Assembly: GCA_037576215.1 (NCBI GenBank)
Contig: JBANDB010000005.1
Coordinates: 2,852,001 to 2,916,000 of the forward strand
Reading direction: 5' to 3'
Source of the DNA: Armillaria gallica
Taxonomy: Eukaryota > Basidiomycota > Agaricomycetes > Agaricales > Physalacriaceae
Length of the DNA: 64,000 nucleotides
Positions 10,402 through 19,328 of the stretch are shown here, piece by piece (the stretch's first letter is position 1; each line of letters begins with the position of its first letter). Both the position numbers and the translations under genes were made by a program. The notes under the pieces are model-generated. The model made no database searches. It was not told the DNA's origin and was given only the letters and a program-made list of their open reading frames with translations.

Positions 10402-11972
10402 ATGACTGTTATTGTTTTTCCTCCTAAACCCCCCGCCTTGTCTGAGCTTGTTGCTTGACTTGAGCGTCTTGTCTCTCTCAACCTTCCCAAAAGTTCTTCG
10501 GCTCAGGCCGTCAAGGACTGGTTTCGTGAGTCAAAGGATATAGAGGTAGCGTCCTTTTTATTTCGCGTTTTGCTTTTTATTCTAAATTTTGTAGACTCTG
10601 ATTTCTATCCATTATGCGGATTTTCGTGGCAACCACCAGTTCAAGCGGTTATCGACCCGTACTAAGCATTTCCTACGCGTCCATGGTTTCTACGCCGAGT
10701 GGGCTCAAATGTCAAACCGGCATGGAGCTCGAGTTTCATTCACTTCTCCCCATTTGGCTGCTGTTTCTAAGGCAGCGCAGGCTGTTATTGAACAGATCGA
10801 GGAGATGCCTCCTGTGGCCTCTACTTTTGACAGCGACGTCCATATGGGATCACCGGCTGAAGGCAACGGTTCGTCTGGTTGGGGAAAGTCTTCCTGGTCC
10901 AATGCCACCTCTCGACCCTCCTCTGGTGAGGACGATGCTTCTGGAACTCAGACTCCAGATGGTAAGGCGCAACAGGCAGAGCCTGATAGTTCGGACTCAG
11001 ACCCTTGGGTGCGTATTTTCTTTCCAAATTTTGCATGGTTGACTTAGTGAACTTTATTTTCTAGGGTTCTTCGCCTAAGGGTGACTGGAGCCAGCCGCCG
11101 AACATTGAAGATCTCGCCGCCAAGGAAGGAACTTTGAAGGACGCTCAGAAAATTGCTGACAAAGTATCTGAGCGTGTACCTCCTCGCATCCCTTTCGAAG
11201 GTCAGCAGTTTGGCGCGAACTTTTGTGCCTTCTGTGATGGCACCCCTCACCACTCTCCTCATGAGTGTCCTGCACGATCTGTTAAGGTGTCTTGCGAACT
11301 TTCTCTTTATTTAATTCGCACGTTAACGTTCCGGCTTTTTAGGCTCATCGTCCTTGCGCATCGTGTCTGGCCAAACACGAGGAGTGCACCTTCCTTGGTT
11401 TGAAGGTGGAGTGCACTAATTGTGCTAGGCATTGGGGCCGAACTTGCGTAGGAGGTGTCCCTGACCGCAACGTACTATCTTTCCCCTTTGTTGGGGAATC
11501 TGACGAGGCTATTGATTCCGTGATGGCTAAGATTGATTCGATGATGTTGTCTACTGCTCCGTACGGTCCAATCAGTGGTAAGTTCGCTAATTTATATTTT
11601 GATCCTTAGCTAACTTTCTTCCCCGGAATGATAGCCGGTGCGAGTACGTCCGAAAGTTCGCGTGCTCAGGAGGTCGAGGATTCTGCGCATGCATACGCTG
11701 TGTTGAATTGGCGCCAGTTGACCTTTGATGGTCCTGAAACCTTAGCTTCTCTCGTGGCTTCCTGCGATTCCTTATTCTCCAGGATTGAGGTTAACACACG
11801 TGAGCTATTTGCTCTTTTGAAAGTTCACGCTACCCTCACGTCTGAGTATCGTATCGTTCGAGCCAAATTGGAAGAGAAGCGTGCAGACCCCAGTAATACT
11901 TTCGGCCCCCCTCTTCCTTCTCCTGTTCGTGCTCGCAAGAGTTCGAAAGGCAAGGGTGCCTCCTGGTGGTAA
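10402..11972 (+). CDS. Antisense gene B: Zn(II)2Cys6 and knuckle-like protein of Gypsy-1, one in-frame TGA
   Basis: Plus-strand gene with five exons: 10402-10545, 10595-11008, 11065-11286, 11343-11577, 11635-11972; introns are 49-57 bp with GT/AG ends, and the frame is kept throughout. An in-frame TGA at 10456-10458 interrupts exon 1; its neighbours (A then L-E-R-L) suggest a former CGA arginine codon. Product length would be about 450 residues: an N-terminal helical region; a Ser/Asp-rich linker; C-x2-C-x5-H-x4-C near residue 240, resembling a retroviral zinc knuckle with one extra residue; then C-x2-C-x6-C-x8-C-x2-C-x7-C (about residues 265-296), a Zn(II)2Cys6-type spacing; and a helical C-terminal domain ending in a basic Lys/Ser tail. 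It converges on the pol 3' end about 200 bp away. A DNA- or RNA-binding role is inferred. The TGA makes this copy possibly non-functional unless read through or the start lies downstream. Confidence 0.72.
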
Positions 11973-12168
11973 GCGATCGGTGCGTAGTTTCAATTTGAAG
12001 GCATGGACCTTAGTCGCACGTAGTTTCCTGTAGCCGCATATCCTTTTACGTTGTTCAACCAACGTCATAGTACTTTTTAGCATGTAGAGACCGTGTATAG
12101 TTCGGTAGATCCCCCCCCTCACAATTGTATAGCTTGCGAAGGGATTCCACTCCCAAACATTGGTTTGA
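11973..12168. other. Convergent spacer between gene B and pol
   Basis: About 200 bp between the stop of gene B (plus) and the stop of the integrase frame (minus). It must carry the 3' ends of two convergent transcripts. No other feature is seen. Confidence 0.5.
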
Positions 12169-14490
12169 TTAAACAAGTTCCGCTTCATTATGGTCTCCTT
12201 CATCATCAGGTAGCTCGTCCAATGTATCCTCTTGATTGGAATCAAGCAACTGTTTCATTCTGGCCTCGGGGACATCAATGATTGCGTTGATATCCGGAAG
12301 ATCTATCTTTTGCCGCGCAAAGTACGGAATCAATCGATACACCGCTATTGGTCTAGCAAACGTTGAACCGTCTAGTTCACACAAGATGTAGGCTCCGCCC
12401 TTGTTCCGTCCTAGAACCACTAAGGGTCCCAAGTACTGGGGACGCATTTTCCTATTCAAGGCCTTTTCTATTTGCGTGTTTCTCATTAAGACTAGACTTC
12501 CTTTTTCAAAGTTAAAGTCTTTAATAGAGTACTGATAGTCTTCTTCGAACTTTAGGGCCGCACGTCGCCTGGCTTCGTATACTTTTGATTTGATGCGTTC
12601 TAAATCTTCGGATCGTTTTTGGAGGCTGATTGCTCGTCGCGCAATAAGTGAAGTGGTGTTTATGATGTTATTAGGTGGTGGCATTAGCCAAGTGGACTCC
12701 ACTATGTCGAGTGGTAGCAAAGGTTCGGTACCCGTGGCTGCAAAATACGGGGAGCAGCCCATCCGTCTTCGCGTAGTTATCCTGTCTGCCCAGAATACTG
12801 AATACGCATTCTGGCTCCATTTCTTTTGGTCTCTATCTGACGCTTTGAATAATCCTTGTCTGACATCAAAGTGTGGTCTTTCAGCTATTCCGTTGGCTCG
12901 CAAATTATAACCAGAGATTCGGATATGGTTGATGTGATATTTCTTGCTGAGGTAGCCTATGGCTGCTACGAAGGCTTTTCCATTATCGGTTACGATTTCT
13001 ACTAGAGCTCCCCATCGACACAGGATATCTTCGAAAATCCATTCTCCTATGGTACGCGCAGTTTCTCTTCGCAAGCATCTAAATTCTGGGTAATGACTCA
13101 TGGAACAACGCCCTTGCACAATATATTTGTATTGTCCAGACATAGGCATGATCATCATGTCCATGTACATCTTTGAGAATAGAGGTGCGGGTATGGCAAC
13201 AGTTGCGGGCAAGTAGATTTGCCGGGTTTGACGAACTTGACACAAGTGACAAGTTCGAACATACCAAGCGATATCAGCCTTCATGTCGGGCCACCAGTAA
13301 CGAATTTTTATTAATTTGTGGGTAGCATAAAATCCTTTATGTGCTACCTTGTCATGACAGGATATCATGATCTCAATTCGTTTCGACTGGGGTATGACAC
13401 GCTGATGCTTTCCTTGCGAATTTTTATGCCACAGTTTATCATCTTTTTCGAAGAAATTCATTGCGTAGCGCATAAACTTTGCATAGTCTTCCTCGTTGTA
13501 TCCTTGTGGCCGTTCTAACTTGGTGTGCCATTGTAGGATGTACTCGAGTCTTTTATCGCGTAGTATTTGTTGTGCGGTGCATGGGACATCATCGTATGTG
13601 AGCGAACTATTTGATTCTTGCAAACTTTCTGTATCCTCTGCAGTTATCGAGAATATAGAGTGGATTTGCGAAGTTTGTAGTAAACCGTAGTGGGTATGTA
13701 GGAAATCATCCATCCCATCTTCCGGTGGTGGCGGATCCCCTTCTTGAGGAGGTCTTCGTGATAGGCCGTCTGGTCCATGTCTAGTACCAGGAACATGTAC
13801 TAGCACGAAGTGGAAGGATAATATTCCAATAATCCAACAGTTTACTGCTGCTGAGGGTGCGATGTCCGGGTTTTTAAGCATTCCTTTAATTGCGCTTGCA
13901 TCAACTTCTACCACAAAGGTCGGAAGACCTATAAGGTATAATTTGCAATCGCCTAGTGCCCTATATAGCCCGTATATTTCTCTTTTGGCTTGCGAATATC
14001 CGCATTCGCGAGGATTCAATGTGATCGATTCAAATCTTGCGAAGTTTCTGATTGACGGATCGTCAGGGTTGCATTGAGCTAGGTAGTAGCCAACGGCTGC
14101 TGGTCCCGTATCGACTGCGAGTATTACGGCTCCTGAGGAATTATAATTTATCGGTTTTAATGCTGGGCTATTTTGCACGGCTTGTTTCAAGTCTTCTTGT
14201 GCCTGTATTTCCTCTTTTTCGAATTTGAATTCCGCTTCCTTACGGAATAACCTGGTGAGGGGAAGCGATCTCTCTGCGAAGTTTTCTATGAAGTTCCTCA
14301 ATACTCCTGCTGTTCCGACGAAAGCCCTTGCATCTGAGATATCTTTACAAGGTCCCCAGCGAATTATTGGGTCGACTATGCTTGGTAATGGTAGGCGGCC
14401 AGTATAAGTACACCGGTGCCCTATCACTATTATTTCTGGACAGCATAAGTACGCTTTCTTGCCTGAGAAAGTACCTCCGCAATATTTCAT
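12169..14490 (-). CDS. pol: Gypsy-1 pol C-terminal part: RNase H and integrase
   Basis: 773 codons from ATG, in the same frame as the upstream RT piece. The RNase H domain (about residues 95-240) shows aspartate in AVDTG, glutamate in REIYGL, aspartate in EVDAS and a terminal HGPDGLSRR. The integrase zinc-binding HHCC region lies near residues 375-416, with C-x2-C in TCHLCQ. The catalytic core has aspartates in the YMDM and TDNGKAF segments and glutamate in NGIAERPH, spaced about 34 residues from the second aspartate, as expected of Ty3/Gypsy integrases. A GPY/F-type module (LGPLVV) follows, then an acidic tail. No chromodomain is seen, unlike the relic at 46-49 kb. It inserts element DNA and degrades the RNA strand during reverse transcription. 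Catalytic residues look intact. Confidence 0.92.
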   Translation of the reverse strand: MKYCGGTFSGKKAYLCCPEIIVIGHRCTYTGRLPLPSIVDPIIRWGPCKDISDARAFVGTAGVLRNFIENFAERSLPLTRLFRKEAEFKFEKEEIQAQEDLKQAVQNSPALKPINYNSSGAVILAVDTGPAAVGYYLAQCNPDDPSIRNFARFESITLNPRECGYSQAKREIYGLYRALGDCKLYLIGLPTFVVEVDASAIKGMLKNPDIAPSAAVNCWIIGILSFHFVLVHVPGTRHGPDGLSRRPPQEGDPPPPEDGMDDFLHTHYGLLQTSQIHSIFSITAEDTESLQESNSSLTYDDVPCTAQQILRDKRLEYILQWHTKLERPQGYNEEDYAKFMRYAMNFFEKDDKLWHKNSQGKHQRVIPQSKRIEIMISCHDKVAHKGFYATHKLIKIRYWWPDMKADIAWYVRTCHLCQVRQTRQIYLPATVAIPAPLFSKMYMDMMIMPMSGQYKYIVQGRCSMSHYPEFRCLRRETARTIGEWIFEDILCRWGALVEIVTDNGKAFVAAIGYLSKKYHINHIRISGYNLRANGIAERPHFDVRQGLFKASDRDQKKWSQNAYSVFWADRITTRRRMGCSPYFAATGTEPLLPLDIVESTWLMPPPNNIINTTSLIARRAISLQKRSEDLERIKSKVYEARRRAALKFEEDYQYSIKDFNFEKGSLVLMRNTQIEKALNRKMRPQYLGPLVVLGRNKGGAYILCELDGSTFARPIAVYRLIPYFARQKIDLPDINAIIDVPEARMKQLLDSNQEDTLDELPDDEGDHNEAELV

Positions 14491-14526
14491 GCGTTGTACT
14501 ATCCTATTCAGGTTCGAAAAGTGTTC

Positions 14527-14541
14527 CTAAACGAATCTTCA
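14527..14541 (-). other. Two in-frame stops (TGA, TAG) inside Gypsy-1 pol
   Basis: TGA at 14539-14541 and TAG at 14527-14529 lie four codons apart in the continuous gag-pol frame just C-terminal of the RT palm. The surrounding protein context suggests former arginine (CGA) and tryptophan (TGG) codons, that is C-to-T and G-to-A transitions. Without readthrough the RNase H-integrase portion would not be made as a fusion from this copy. Confidence 0.75.
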
Positions 14542-15783
14542 AATACCCGAATTTTCTGGTATAGTCTCGTAGGTGTTTCCAATCTCGTAGTGTGTTTCTG
14601 GTCCCCGTACTGGTACATCGTCAATGTACAGTATCGTATACTGAGGGATTTCGGGTTGCAAGATGAAGGTAACGTCATCATGGAATATCAGAACTGAGTT
14701 GGTCCATCCCATAGGTAAGGTTACCAATCTCAACGCTCCATAAGGTGTTTGAAATGTTGTGAGGTCTCGCGAACTTTCTGCTAGTACCCTCTCATCGTAT
14801 CCGACAAATAAATCTAATGTAGCTCCACAAGCTCTGCCTGCAAAGTTTTCTGCCAGTTGGTCGGTGGTAGGGGGTAATCCCGAATGTGCAATGGTAACCT
14901 CGTTAAGGGGTTCCAGGCTATGGACGATTCGTAGACTCTTTCCATCTTTCTTGAGGACTGTAAACCAGCGAGAACAGTAGGAGGAATTTGATGGTTCGTA
15001 TACTCCAGCGTCTAGCTTAGTTTTTATAATCTTGCAGACTTCGCTATATATTCCTGGGGGTATAGGAATATTTCGCAATACCCACGGAGTATGTTCTACA
15101 ACCGGGATATCGATAGGAGGGAAGAAGTCTTGTCTAAAACTCCCTCTTTCCGAGTCTTCCCAAGCAAAAGCCTGGTCTTGTACACACATGAAGTGGTGCA
15201 TAAGCTTTCTTTCTTCTTCCCATAGGAAATCGTTATTATGGATCGAGTCGATATACTCTTTCCTTTCCGTGGTATATCGAGTAGTGGAATTAAATTCAGG
15301 TGGGCGAGGCGATAATTCGGGTAAGTCTTTTAAAGGATCTCCCTTGATGTTGCGAATTATCCGGAATTTGTCGGGTAGCATGGCTAACACTGGTTTGGTT
15401 TTCAATGCTACCGGCTTATACTTCTTGCTGGCGTATATGGACGCGGTCTTTTCAAACCAAGGTTTGTAGTTTTCATCACCGATTATATTCGAGCCATATA
15501 GATTGTACATGTACTCGAGAGGTTGTAGATTCTTTTTGGAGTGGGGTTTCTTTTCCGAACCTTGTGTATATATGGGCATAATCTTTTCCGAACTTTTAGT
15601 TCGCGGACTGGCTAATGGTCCATTATCGGTGTTTATTTCTTGTGTGGAGGGGATATTAATTCGCGTAGGATCGCAGGCAGTCAAATACTGCGCTGGTATT
15701 TGTGAGGCTTCGAATCCGGTACTAGTAGCGTATGCGGAAATGATAGGGTTTTGATTCGCGTCTAACTCAATGACTATGGCCAC
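14539..15783 (-). CDS. pol: Gypsy-1 reverse transcriptase piece
   Basis: 414 codons open between two in-frame stops; no nearby ATG opens it (the boundary at 15783 is GTG), so it is expected to be made by readthrough from the protease piece. The RT core lies in the C-terminal half: substrate-binding region KKDGKSLRIVHS, catalytic aspartate in LDLFVGYDE (about residue 323), LPMGWTNS, and the metal-binding box YIDD (about residue 385). The N-terminal 130 residues are a linker containing PRPPEFNSTTRY. It copies element RNA into DNA. Palm motifs are intact. Confidence 0.9.
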   Translation of the reverse strand: MAIVIELDANQNPIISAYATSTGFEASQIPAQYLTACDPTRINIPSTQEINTDNGPLASPRTKSSEKIMPIYTQGSEKKPHSKKNLQPLEYMYNLYGSNIIGDENYKPWFEKTASIYASKKYKPVALKTKPVLAMLPDKFRIIRNIKGDPLKDLPELSPRPPEFNSTTRYTTERKEYIDSIHNNDFLWEEERKLMHHFMCVQDQAFAWEDSERGSFRQDFFPPIDIPVVEHTPWVLRNIPIPPGIYSEVCKIIKTKLDAGVYEPSNSSYCSRWFTVLKKDGKSLRIVHSLEPLNEVTIAHSGLPPTTDQLAENFAGRACGATLDLFVGYDERVLAESSRDLTTFQTPYGALRLVTLPMGWTNSVLIFHDDVTFILQPEIPQYTILYIDDVPVRGPETHYEIGNTYETIPENSGI

Positions 15784-15813
15784 TTCTTCTTGATCTTGTA
15801 GCCTATCATCTAG

Positions 15814-15820
15814 TCACGGG
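15814..15820 (-). promoter_or_regulatory. Stop codon in TGA-CTA-G context between protease and RT
   Basis: On the minus strand the stop at 15816-15814 is TGA, and the next bases are CTAG. UGA followed by CUAG is an established efficient stop-codon readthrough context in animal genes and some viruses. Ten in-frame codons lead into the RT piece. It could be a programmed readthrough site or a plain CGA-to-TGA mutation. Confidence 0.45.
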
Positions 15821-16812
15821 TCATCTTCTTCCTGATAAGGATCGTTCGTCATGAGTCTAATGCGGCCCCTAGGTTTGGTTGGGATAGTCGCGGTTTTTCC
15901 CGTATTAGGATCATGGATTGTGATGGTCTGATCCTGATTCTCGTAGTTCCAAACTATACTCTGAGTAAGCATATCGAAAGGTCGCCCGAGTAAGATGTCA
16001 TATACGGGTTGTCGTATGACATGTACTTGCAGGTACAAGGTGATGTCTCCAAATAGGAATGCGACATTTCTTGCAAGCCCCAGCGAACTATTTAACGTTC
16101 CGTTGGCTGACTGCATGTCTATAATCACAGTGGGGTCATAGGTCAACCCAAGGCGATGGCACACTGTTTCCGACATCGAGATTACTTGGGATCCCGGATC
16201 AATGATGCATTCAACCTTTAACTGATGATCTACGATAGGCAATATCAACCGCAAGGCAATGGATTCAGCCGCGCATTTAAGGGGGCCTATCTTTTCACCT
16301 TTCTTGATGCGAGCCTCGTATGGATCCTGCACTACAAAAGATCCCTCTGGTGGATCTTTGTGAACTTTTTCAACCTTGACTTGTTCAAAGGTCTGAACTA
16401 TGGGATTTGGAGGTCCATATAATAGCGTAGTTGTTACTTCGGGATCTCCAGATGGTACTTTGATCTCCACCGTTCCGGGTCCAGTGTACGAAACATCATT
16501 CTTAAAATGTTCGACAGTAGGTGGAACTTTCTGTTTTGTGATGTTGTCTTTCGTCATGTCCCTAATTTCGGGCGATAACGAGAATAATTCGCGTTGGGAC
16601 AAGGTGACTGGAGCATCCATTGTTCGCTCGTAGACATTCCTAGCTACCAAAGCATCTTCTATAGGTGCTTTAGTGCGGTATGCCGGTTCGTGATCCCGTA
16701 CTTTCTTTTGGTAATCAGGCTTTGCGCCTATGTTCCGATCAACGGGTGGGGCATAATTGGCTGGTCTGACTGAAGCAAAAGGATGGATATCTTCGGGGAT
16801 AGCTTCTTCCAT
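15814..16812 (-). CDS. pol: Gypsy-1 aspartic protease piece
   Basis: 333 codons. Its ATG follows the gag stop TGA directly in the same frame. The retropepsin-like core is in the C-terminal half: the active-site loop reads IIDPGSQV (about residue 203), the D-x-G-S form common in basidiomycete Gypsy elements, followed by VIRQPVYDILLGRPF, which matches the flap/ILG-R segment. The N-terminal 140 residues are charged linker. It processes the Gag-Pol precursor. It ends at TGA 15814. Confidence 0.88.
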   Translation of the reverse strand: MEEAIPEDIHPFASVRPANYAPPVDRNIGAKPDYQKKVRDHEPAYRTKAPIEDALVARNVYERTMDAPVTLSQRELFSLSPEIRDMTKDNITKQKVPPTVEHFKNDVSYTGPGTVEIKVPSGDPEVTTTLLYGPPNPIVQTFEQVKVEKVHKDPPEGSFVVQDPYEARIKKGEKIGPLKCAAESIALRLILPIVDHQLKVECIIDPGSQVISMSETVCHRLGLTYDPTVIIDMQSANGTLNSSLGLARNVAFLFGDITLYLQVHVIRQPVYDILLGRPFDMLTQSIVWNYENQDQTITIHDPNTGKTATIPTKPRGRIRLMTNDPYQEEDDP

Positions 16813-19200
16813 TCAATCAAGGGAGGATTCCTTCCCTGATTGTCGGGTCGAGTTCGGAACTGAAGTTACATCCTTTTCCGTCCTTTTGCTTCGCTTATCC
16901 TCCTTAACTGTAGGAGTGATAGCTTTAATGGCCTCTGCCTCTTTTGCATCGTTTTCCTCAGTTTGTGGAGAACGTGTTTCCGTATCACTATCGTCTGAAT
17001 CGGAGACGTCAACAAGTGATGGCATATCATCAAAGTCTGGGGTAAGTTCGTGATCGTATTCATCCCCTTTTGGCTGCGCTTTCTTGACGGATTTTTGCTT
17101 TTCAGGTTCCCTGGCCGCTTTTTGACTATTCCGAGTGGGTCTACCCGTTGTTTTTGTGGGTTCCATTGGAGCAGGGATCTCTTTCAAAGTTTTGGGTGCT
17201 GACTTCTTTTCCGAACTTTTATCTATGTTGCGAACCGGGTTCTGTCGAGTTAGACAAGGGATGCGAACTTCCACTTGTTTAAACCAAGTCTTTAAGGTTT
17301 CATCCTCTGAAGCGTCAGCACATTGCTGTAGACTCTGTAGTTCCTTTTCAATAGACCCTGTCTTGGCTATGAGAGCTTCGACACATTGCGTGATGGTCAT
17401 ATTGGCTGGTAAGGATCTTTTGTCCACTAGCTGAGCGTATTGTTCCGCGTTTTTGACAAATGTAAGGGGTTCCCTGACGAATTGCATCATGGTAGTTACA
17501 GCACCCAATTGACCGGGGTTCTGTTGATGCCATTCCTCGATTTTGTCTGCAAGACAATTGCCGGGTAAGCCCTTTGGGAGATAAGCACCTGTAGGTAACA
17601 CGATATGATTTTTGGTGTTCCTGCGGCATTTTCCTTCGCGAATTTTTACATCAATATCTTCGCAAGCATTAATGTAATGCCCTCTTTGTCCACAGAATCC
17701 GCAATTGCCATCTCTCGTTGAGGGAGAGGTAGCAAATAACAATTGCAGACCTGTCCCGTAATTATTCCTTCGCTGCTGACGATCTTGTTTATCCTGTATC
17801 TGCAGTTGTGCCAATTGAGCTATCTTCTCCTCAATAGCTTGGAGATGCAAGGATATTTCGGAAGGTTCGGATTTTACTACCACTGGATCCGGCATTCTAG
17901 AGGTGTATGCCTGTGGTATTGACGAAACCATGGGAGGATTATATGTCGCGTATCCTGCCCCAGCCTGGTACGGTTGGGGTGCACTTGCGTAGAGACTTTC
18001 TCCTTGGCTGGTTCCTTGCAGGACAAACTGGGCAGCCTCATATATTTCGCTGAGTGCATATGGGTCCGAAGGGAAATGATCGGGGAGTTTAATCTGGAGT
18101 CGGCACATTATTCCTTCCCAGACATTATCAGGGAATCCTTTGCTGAATAAATTGCTGATTTCCGAACCAGAAAGTCGCTTCTTGGATTCTAGGAACTGTG
18201 CCTTAGGGTAGAATTCCCTATAGTACGTTCCGAGTTCAGCTAATGAAGAAATTTCGCGAGCATATTTGCCCACTACTCTTTCAATATCCATGCGCTCGTA
18301 CTTTCGATTAGCGTCTGCGTCTGGGTATTGCTTAATGATGGCGGTTTTAAGCTGTTCATAGGTACTGTTTGCATCCGCGAATTCAGCTAGGCTCTCCCAA
18401 AAGTCCGCAACGGCGACGCCAGGATAATGAGTCAACCATTTCTTCTTTTCTGCATTATCAGTGATACTGTAATGCGTAAAAAGAGCTTCCAGGTCTTGTA
18501 GGTATCGCGAAAGTTCGCGACCTGGATTGGCTTCATCGAATATCGTAGGGGCGCTACGCTCCCTTCGGAAAGGCATTCGCGTGCTCATAGCAGCTGCTGC
18601 AACAGGTTGTGCTCCTCCAGCTTGGCCTGGGTTCGACATTGGGGTTGGTAGAACAATGGTGGGTTTGGTTTGTATGGAAGGTTGTAATGGAACGGTGGGT
18701 TGTGCTGTTACGGGGATGTGATAAGGTTGGATTTCTTCTTCTTTTACCGGTGTGGTAACTTGTGCTGGAGTTTGTTCTGGCGAATTTAAAAGTTCGCTAG
18801 TGTCGGTACTTTGTGTGGCAAGACTAAGACGTCTTCCAAACTCAGTAAAGTCTAAGGCCTCGTCTGGTCTGAACGAGTATGCGTCTCCTAAAGCAGGTGT
18901 GATATTTCCCGCAGTATTGTACGCAGTGGGGAAGGTATCCGAATTAAGATTCTCTTCCATGGGTTGTAGGCTGGACAAGACTTTGTCCTCTTCGCTTAAT
19001 TCGAAGGGTTCCGCAGTTGAAATATCTAGCTGCGAGTCGTAGAATTCTCCTGGTATAGAGAATTCGATATCTTCTTCTTCCTTTATTGGAAGGGTCGAAG
19101 AACTAGGAATGGGTGGATCATATGTGGGGTTGTCGGCAGGCTTGGGTTTCAAGTGCTCGGTATCTTTTTGCCACTGTTGGCATTGCGAAGTATTTCGCAA
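16813..19200 (-). CDS. gag: Gypsy-1 Gag polyprotein
   Basis: 795 codons, first ATG after the leader. The N-terminal 210 residues are acidic and Pro/Thr-rich. A retrotransposon Gag capsid-like region follows (about residues 215-400, with SRYLQDLEALF and aromatic-rich helices), then a Q-rich stretch and a canonical CCHC zinc knuckle, CGFCGQRGHYINAC (C-x2-C-x4-H-x4-C, about residue 500). A long charged C-terminal tail (PEKQKSVKKAQ and acidic runs) ends at a TGA that is followed at once by the protease ATG in the same frame. It forms the particle and binds element RNA. Confidence 0.93.
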   Translation of the reverse strand: MRNTSQCQQWQKDTEHLKPKPADNPTYDPPIPSSSTLPIKEEEDIEFSIPGEFYDSQLDISTAEPFELSEEDKVLSSLQPMEENLNSDTFPTAYNTAGNITPALGDAYSFRPDEALDFTEFGRRLSLATQSTDTSELLNSPEQTPAQVTTPVKEEEIQPYHIPVTAQPTVPLQPSIQTKPTIVLPTPMSNPGQAGGAQPVAAAAMSTRMPFRRERSAPTIFDEANPGRELSRYLQDLEALFTHYSITDNAEKKKWLTHYPGVAVADFWESLAEFADANSTYEQLKTAIIKQYPDADANRKYERMDIERVVGKYAREISSLAELGTYYREFYPKAQFLESKKRLSGSEISNLFSKGFPDNVWEGIMCRLQIKLPDHFPSDPYALSEIYEAAQFVLQGTSQGESLYASAPQPYQAGAGYATYNPPMVSSIPQAYTSRMPDPVVVKSEPSEISLHLQAIEEKIAQLAQLQIQDKQDRQQRRNNYGTGLQLLFATSPSTRDGNCGFCGQRGHYINACEDIDVKIREGKCRRNTKNHIVLPTGAYLPKGLPGNCLADKIEEWHQQNPGQLGAVTTMMQFVREPLTFVKNAEQYAQLVDKRSLPANMTITQCVEALIAKTGSIEKELQSLQQCADASEDETLKTWFKQVEVRIPCLTRQNPVRNIDKSSEKKSAPKTLKEIPAPMEPTKTTGRPTRNSQKAAREPEKQKSVKKAQPKGDEYDHELTPDFDDMPSLVDVSDSDDSDTETRSPQTEENDAKEAEAIKAITPTVKEDKRSKRTEKDVTSVPNSTRQSGKESSLD

Positions 19201-19310
19201 GGGACGCGAAGTTGTTGGTTCGTAGGGTTTGTTATGACCAAACTTCTTTGAAGGAGCAATGGTCGAAGGTGTGAATTAGGAGATACAGTCGAATTTGACT
19301 ATTATCCCCC
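19201..19310 (-). other. Gypsy-1 leader between primer site and gag
   Basis: About 110 bp of untranslated leader between the primer binding site and the gag ATG. No open frame or clear structure was noted. Confidence 0.5.
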
Positions 19311-19325
19311 TCGCGGTGGGCTCCA
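19311..19325 (-). other. Primer binding site of Gypsy-1
   Basis: On the minus strand TGGAGCCCACCGCGA starts three bases (TTT) after the LTR end. TGG is complementary to the tRNA 3' CCA, and the position is right for the minus-strand primer. The tRNA species was not determined; a T discriminator base would fit tRNA-Cys, which is a guess. Confidence 0.65.
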
Positions 19326-19328
19326 AAA

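Noticed and set aside
12590..12910. 106-codon plus frame opposite integrase
   Set aside because: Shadow of the minus-strand integrase coding sequence.
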